Positions 5,243 to 7,302 of a stretch of DNA of 7,302 bases are shown here, piece after piece. A program made the translations under genes and the position numbers. The notes beneath the pieces are model-generated. The model did not search any database, was not told where the DNA came from, and saw only the letters and a program-made list of their open reading frames with translations. How positions within the stretch are numbered: the first letter of the stretch is position 1; each line of letters begins with the position of its first letter. This DNA is from Deltaproteobacteria bacterium (lineage in GTDB: Bacteria > Myxococcota > Polyangia > Polyangiales > B10-G4): NCBI GenBank assembly GCA_019312705.1, contig JAFDCW010000430.1, positions 1 through 7,302 of the forward strand, in the 5' to 3' direction.

Positions 5243-6784
5243 TCAGCGACCGCGACCGCGACCGCGACCGCGACGCAGGTCGATGTTCACGATCGTGACG
5301 CCGCGCTCTTCGATGTGGACGGGTCGCGTCTGCTCGCGGTAGCCGTCGGCCTGGATGACGATCTCGTAGTCGCCGGGCTCGAGGTCGAGCTCGAAGGAGC
5401 CGTCTTCGCCGGCGGTGATGGTTTGATCGCCAGGGGAGACGGTGATGGTCGCCGCGACCGGTTCGCCGCCGAACGATTGCACGACACCGCGCAGCTGACC
5501 GCTCGGGAGTTCGCGCTCGAGGGGTGCGCGCACCTCCACCGTGGCGCCGGCGGAGAGGTTGAGGACCTGCGTGAATTCGGTGAAGCCTTCTGCGGCGATG
5601 GTGACGGAGGCGCCGGGAGCCGTAGGCACCTCGGGGATGCTGAAGGCACCGTCGGCATCCGTCGTGACCGGGTCGAGGGCGTCGCCTTCCCCCGGGCTCA
5701 CGCTCACCGTCGCACCGACCACCGGCTGCCCGTCGGCGTCGACGACACGGCCGCTGACGATGGCGCCCACCGGGACCACTTCTACGACCTCCTCTTCTTC
5801 TTCTTCTTCTTCTTCTTCGAGGGCTTCGCCCTCCGGCGTCGGGAAGCGGAAGGTCGCCCCGAGGTCCACACGGAAGCGGGGCTCGATGGGCATGAGGGGA
5901 AGGCGCCCGGTAGTCATGTCGCGGTCGGGGTAGCTGCTGACCAGGAATCCGACGCCGGCGTGCAGCTGGACCGCCCCCGCGTCGTCGACCCAGAAACGCC
6001 CACCGAGGTCCACCCGCATCGGGGACGCCCCAGCATCGGGGGCACCATCACCGACGAGCAGGTCCCAGCTCCACTCGGCCCAAACCTCCGCGGGGCCGAA
6101 GCGATAGGCGCCACCGACGCCGAGCAGCAGAGCGCTCCACTCGCTGAGTCCGAGGGAGATGCGGTCCGACTCGCTGAGATCGTTGCCTTGGTTCTCTATC
6201 GCGTTCGCGCTGTTGTCGATGCGGAAGCCGGCGTTCAGGGCGAGGCTGAAGTCCGGGTTGATCATGATGCCGCCGGCGGCCTTGAGATCGACGGTCGTCG
6301 CGGAGAACGCGACGCTCGGCGCGGCAGCGCCAGGCAGCCACAGCACGACCTCACCGCCAAGGAAGATGCCACCGAGGTCGCCGCCGGCGCGAATGAAGAT
6401 GCGCGGATCTCCGACGAGGCCGTCGTCGGTGGTGCCGTCGCCGAGGGTGTGCAGGTCGAGGCGGCCATCGAAGTTGAGGGCGAACTGAAGCCAGTCGATG
6501 GGCGCCAGGGAGACGCCGAGGCGCCCGGACAGGCGGTTGTGGCTGTCGCCGACACCGAGTACCTCCGGGGTCAGGCCGTAGCCGGCGCTCCCGGCGATGC
6601 CCACCAACCACGGGGTTGGTCGGGGCAGGATGACCCGCCCGTATCCCGGGAGACCCGTCGACGCGTAGCCGATCCTCGTATCCTGAGCGCCTTGGTCCTC
6701 GGCGGCACCGTCTTGAGCTGTCGCCTCGCCGGCAAACAATCCAAGAAGCAGCGCGCCAACAATGATTCGACCGGGATTCCCCAC
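5243..6784 (-). CDS. Secreted outer-membrane beta-barrel-like protein with two carboxypeptidase-regulatory-like domains
   Basis: The protein has 513 residues and starts at GTG 6784; an in-frame TAA 45 nt upstream ends the previous gene, and no other start lies between. A signal peptide (residues 1-23) ends at a signal-peptidase-I-like site, EATA before QDG. Residues about 30-320 alternate polar and hydrophobic residues in short strands ending in aromatic residues (for example WAEWSWDLLVG, and FRVDLGATFRFP at the end), as in an outer-membrane barrel. Ten glutamates follow (323-332). Two CarboxypepD_reg-like beta-sandwich domains come next (about 340-425, GRVVDADGQPVVGATVSV; about 430-505, with EDGSFELDLEPGDYEIVIQADGY). 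The chain ends in an RRGRGRGRGR tail. Similar myxobacterial barrels often continue into an OmpA peptidoglycan-binding domain, which is absent here. The TPR gene lies 45 nt upstream in the same orientation. The barrel and location are inference from pattern; any transport or adhesion role is unknown. Confidence 0.8.
   Translation of the reverse strand: MGNPGRIIVGALLLGLFAGEATAQDGAAEDQGAQDTRIGYASTGLPGYGRVILPRPTPWLVGIAGSAGYGLTPEVLGVGDSHNRLSGRLGVSLAPIDWLQFALNFDGRLDLHTLGDGTTDDGLVGDPRIFIRAGGDLGGIFLGGEVVLWLPGAAAPSVAFSATTVDLKAAGGIMINPDFSLALNAGFRIDNSANAIENQGNDLSESDRISLGLSEWSALLLGVGGAYRFGPAEVWAEWSWDLLVGDGAPDAGASPMRVDLGGRFWVDDAGAVQLHAGVGFLVSSYPDRDMTTGRLPLMPIEPRFRVDLGATFRFPTPEGEALEEEEEEEEEEVVEVVPVGAIVSGRVVDADGQPVVGATVSVSPGEGDALDPVTTDADGAFSIPEVPTAPGASVTIAAEGFTEFTQVLNLSAGATVEVRAPLERELPSGQLRGVVQSFGGEPVAATITVSPGDQTITAGEDGSFELDLEPGDYEIVIQADGYREQTRPVHIEERGVTIVNIDLRRGRGRGRGR
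5246..5274. repeat. Hexanucleotide tandem repeat GCGACC encoding the Arg-Gly tail
   Basis: Four full GCGACC units plus GCGAC (29 nt) sit immediately before the stop codon of the barrel gene. On the coding strand they read as alternating CGC and GGT codons, giving four Gly-Arg pairs. A change of one unit adds or removes one pair without shifting frame. Confidence 0.9.
5795..5818. repeat. Trinucleotide repeat (TTC)8 encoding poly-glutamate
   Basis: Eight perfect TTC units, GAA on the coding strand, encode Glu323-Glu330 of the barrel protein; two GAG codons extend the run to ten. The tract marks the joint between the predicted barrel and the carboxypeptidase-regulatory-like domains. GAA homogeneity stands out in a gene that otherwise mostly ends its codons in G or C. 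Confidence 0.95.
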
Positions 6785-6799
6785 CGCCGGTGATGATAT

Positions 6800-6813
6800 C
6801 CGGGCCTGCCCGG
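6800..6813. other. Short GC-rich inverted repeat between the two minus-strand genes
   Basis: CCGGGCCTGCCCGG in the 45-nt gap can form a 5-bp stem with a 4-nt loop. It lacks a T-run on either strand. It could weakly attenuate read-through from the TPR gene into the barrel gene or have no role. No clear promoter or ribosome binding site was found in this gap. Confidence 0.3.
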
Positions 6814-6829
6814 TTCCGACAAGATAACT

Positions 6830-7302
6830 TTATCCCCCGAATTGCTGTCGGAGCGCTTGCCAATCGCCACGGGAGCGAAGGGGTGCGAGGTCTCGGTCGC
6901 CGTCGAGGAGTTCGACCTTGTCGAAGCCGGCCTTTCGGGCCTTGCCCAGCCAGGCCATCGCGTCATCCGCGGCCCCGGCGCGGCTGAGGGCATATGCGTC
7001 ATTGTATTCCCGGGTGGGACGTCGTTCGATATCCCACAGGACGGTGCCGACCCGCGCCGCCGCCCCGTGGGCGCCGCGCCGATAGGCGGCCTCCTCGAGT
7101 TCTTCGAGGATAGTGAGGTCGAGAGACCGTCCCCGAGGCGTATCGACGGCAGCAGCGGCTTCGTCGAAGCGCTCCGTGTCCCGGGCGGCCTGGACGAAGC
7201 CCTGCTCGACGGCGGGACCCTGTTGCTCGCCGAGGCGACTCGCGAGCAGCTCGAAGGCGGCGTCATCGTCGCCATCGGCCTTCAAGACCGCAGCTTCGAG
7301 GC
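6830..7302 (-). CDS. TPR-repeat-type protein, C-terminal portion
   Basis: The frame is open to the right edge, so the true start lies outside the window; the TTG at 7285 is internal, as LEAAV continues upstream of it. About 156 residues are visible. They are alpha-helical and alanine-rich, and the end, YNDAYALSRAGAADDAMAWLGKARKAGFDKVELLDGDRDLAPLRSRGDWQALRQQF (residues given in part as landmarks: A-Y-A-L-x-R-A-G, A-M-A-W-L-x-K-A, D-L-A-P-L-R), matches the usual final TPR unit that closes many bacterial TPR proteins. TPR arrays bind other proteins. What precedes them here, for instance a kinase or rhomboid domain, cannot be seen. The TAA stop lies 45 nt before the barrel gene on the same strand, so an operon is plausible. 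Confidence 0.75.
   Translation of the reverse strand, partial: LEAAVLKADGDDDAAFELLASRLGEQQGPAVEQGFVQAARDTERFDEAAAAVDTPRGRSLDLTILEELEEAAYRRGAHGAAARVGTVLWDIERRPTREYNDAYALSRAGAADDAMAWLGKARKAGFDKVELLDGDRDLAPLRSRGDWQALRQQFGG

Noticed and set aside
4892..6793. 633-codon plus-strand frame across the right half
   Set aside because: It is antisense to the barrel gene. Its translation lacks any recognisable domain and includes a phenylalanine run that is just the reverse of the (GAA)8 tract. The minus-strand frame has a signal peptide and clear domains.
6571..7275. 234-codon minus-strand frame overlapping the TPR gene and the barrel signal peptide
   Set aside because: A Ser/Pro/Arg-rich translation in a different frame from two genes with recognisable features.

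Overview
The window is GC-rich, with third codon positions strongly biased to G or C, and encodes a set of proteins typical of Myxococcota (the former Deltaproteobacteria). The best indicators are a membrane-anchored Ser/Thr kinase with an HRDVSPAN catalytic loop and an AgmX/PglI-like C-terminal domain, a FecR-like lipoprotein with 'DTGP' linkers, and an outer-membrane-type barrel carrying carboxypeptidase-regulatory-like domains. The phylum is a reasonable inference. I cannot name the genus. There are no RNA genes, insertion sequences, CRISPR arrays or phage genes, so this looks like ordinary chromosome.

Left arm (1-1127, minus strand): the first 26 codons of S-adenosylhomocysteine hydrolase (ahcY) are cut by the window edge. 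A fused ArsR-type HTH and SAM-dependent methyltransferase-fold protein lies 29 nt upstream in the same orientation. The pair fits a SahR-type regulator controlling the methionine/SAH cycle. A short AT-rich divergent region (about 1128-1224) holds two abutting 8-bp palindromes that are candidate operator sequence.

Centre (1225-4888, plus strand): this is a tight two-gene unit. The first gene encodes a predicted lipoprotein with two FecR-like segments and an Ig-like C-terminus. Four bases after its stop a Ser/Thr protein kinase begins, with one transmembrane helix and a periplasmic AgmX/PglI-type tail. This is the most interesting part of the window: a candidate envelope-sensing lipoprotein and kinase module with no sigma factor, anti-sigma factor or TonB receptor beside it.

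Spacer (4889-5242): about 350 bp between convergent units, with no convincing gene. It holds a candidate stem-loop and three copies of a CCAACAAGAA element, two of them in tandem.

Right arm (5243-7302, minus strand): a TPR-type protein, open at the window edge, is followed after 45 nt by a 513-residue secreted protein. This second protein has a predicted beta-barrel, a ten-residue glutamate run, two carboxypeptidase-regulatory-like domains and an Arg-Gly tail. The glutamate run and the tail are both encoded by short tandem repeats. All functional assignments rest on reading motifs by eye, as no database search was possible.
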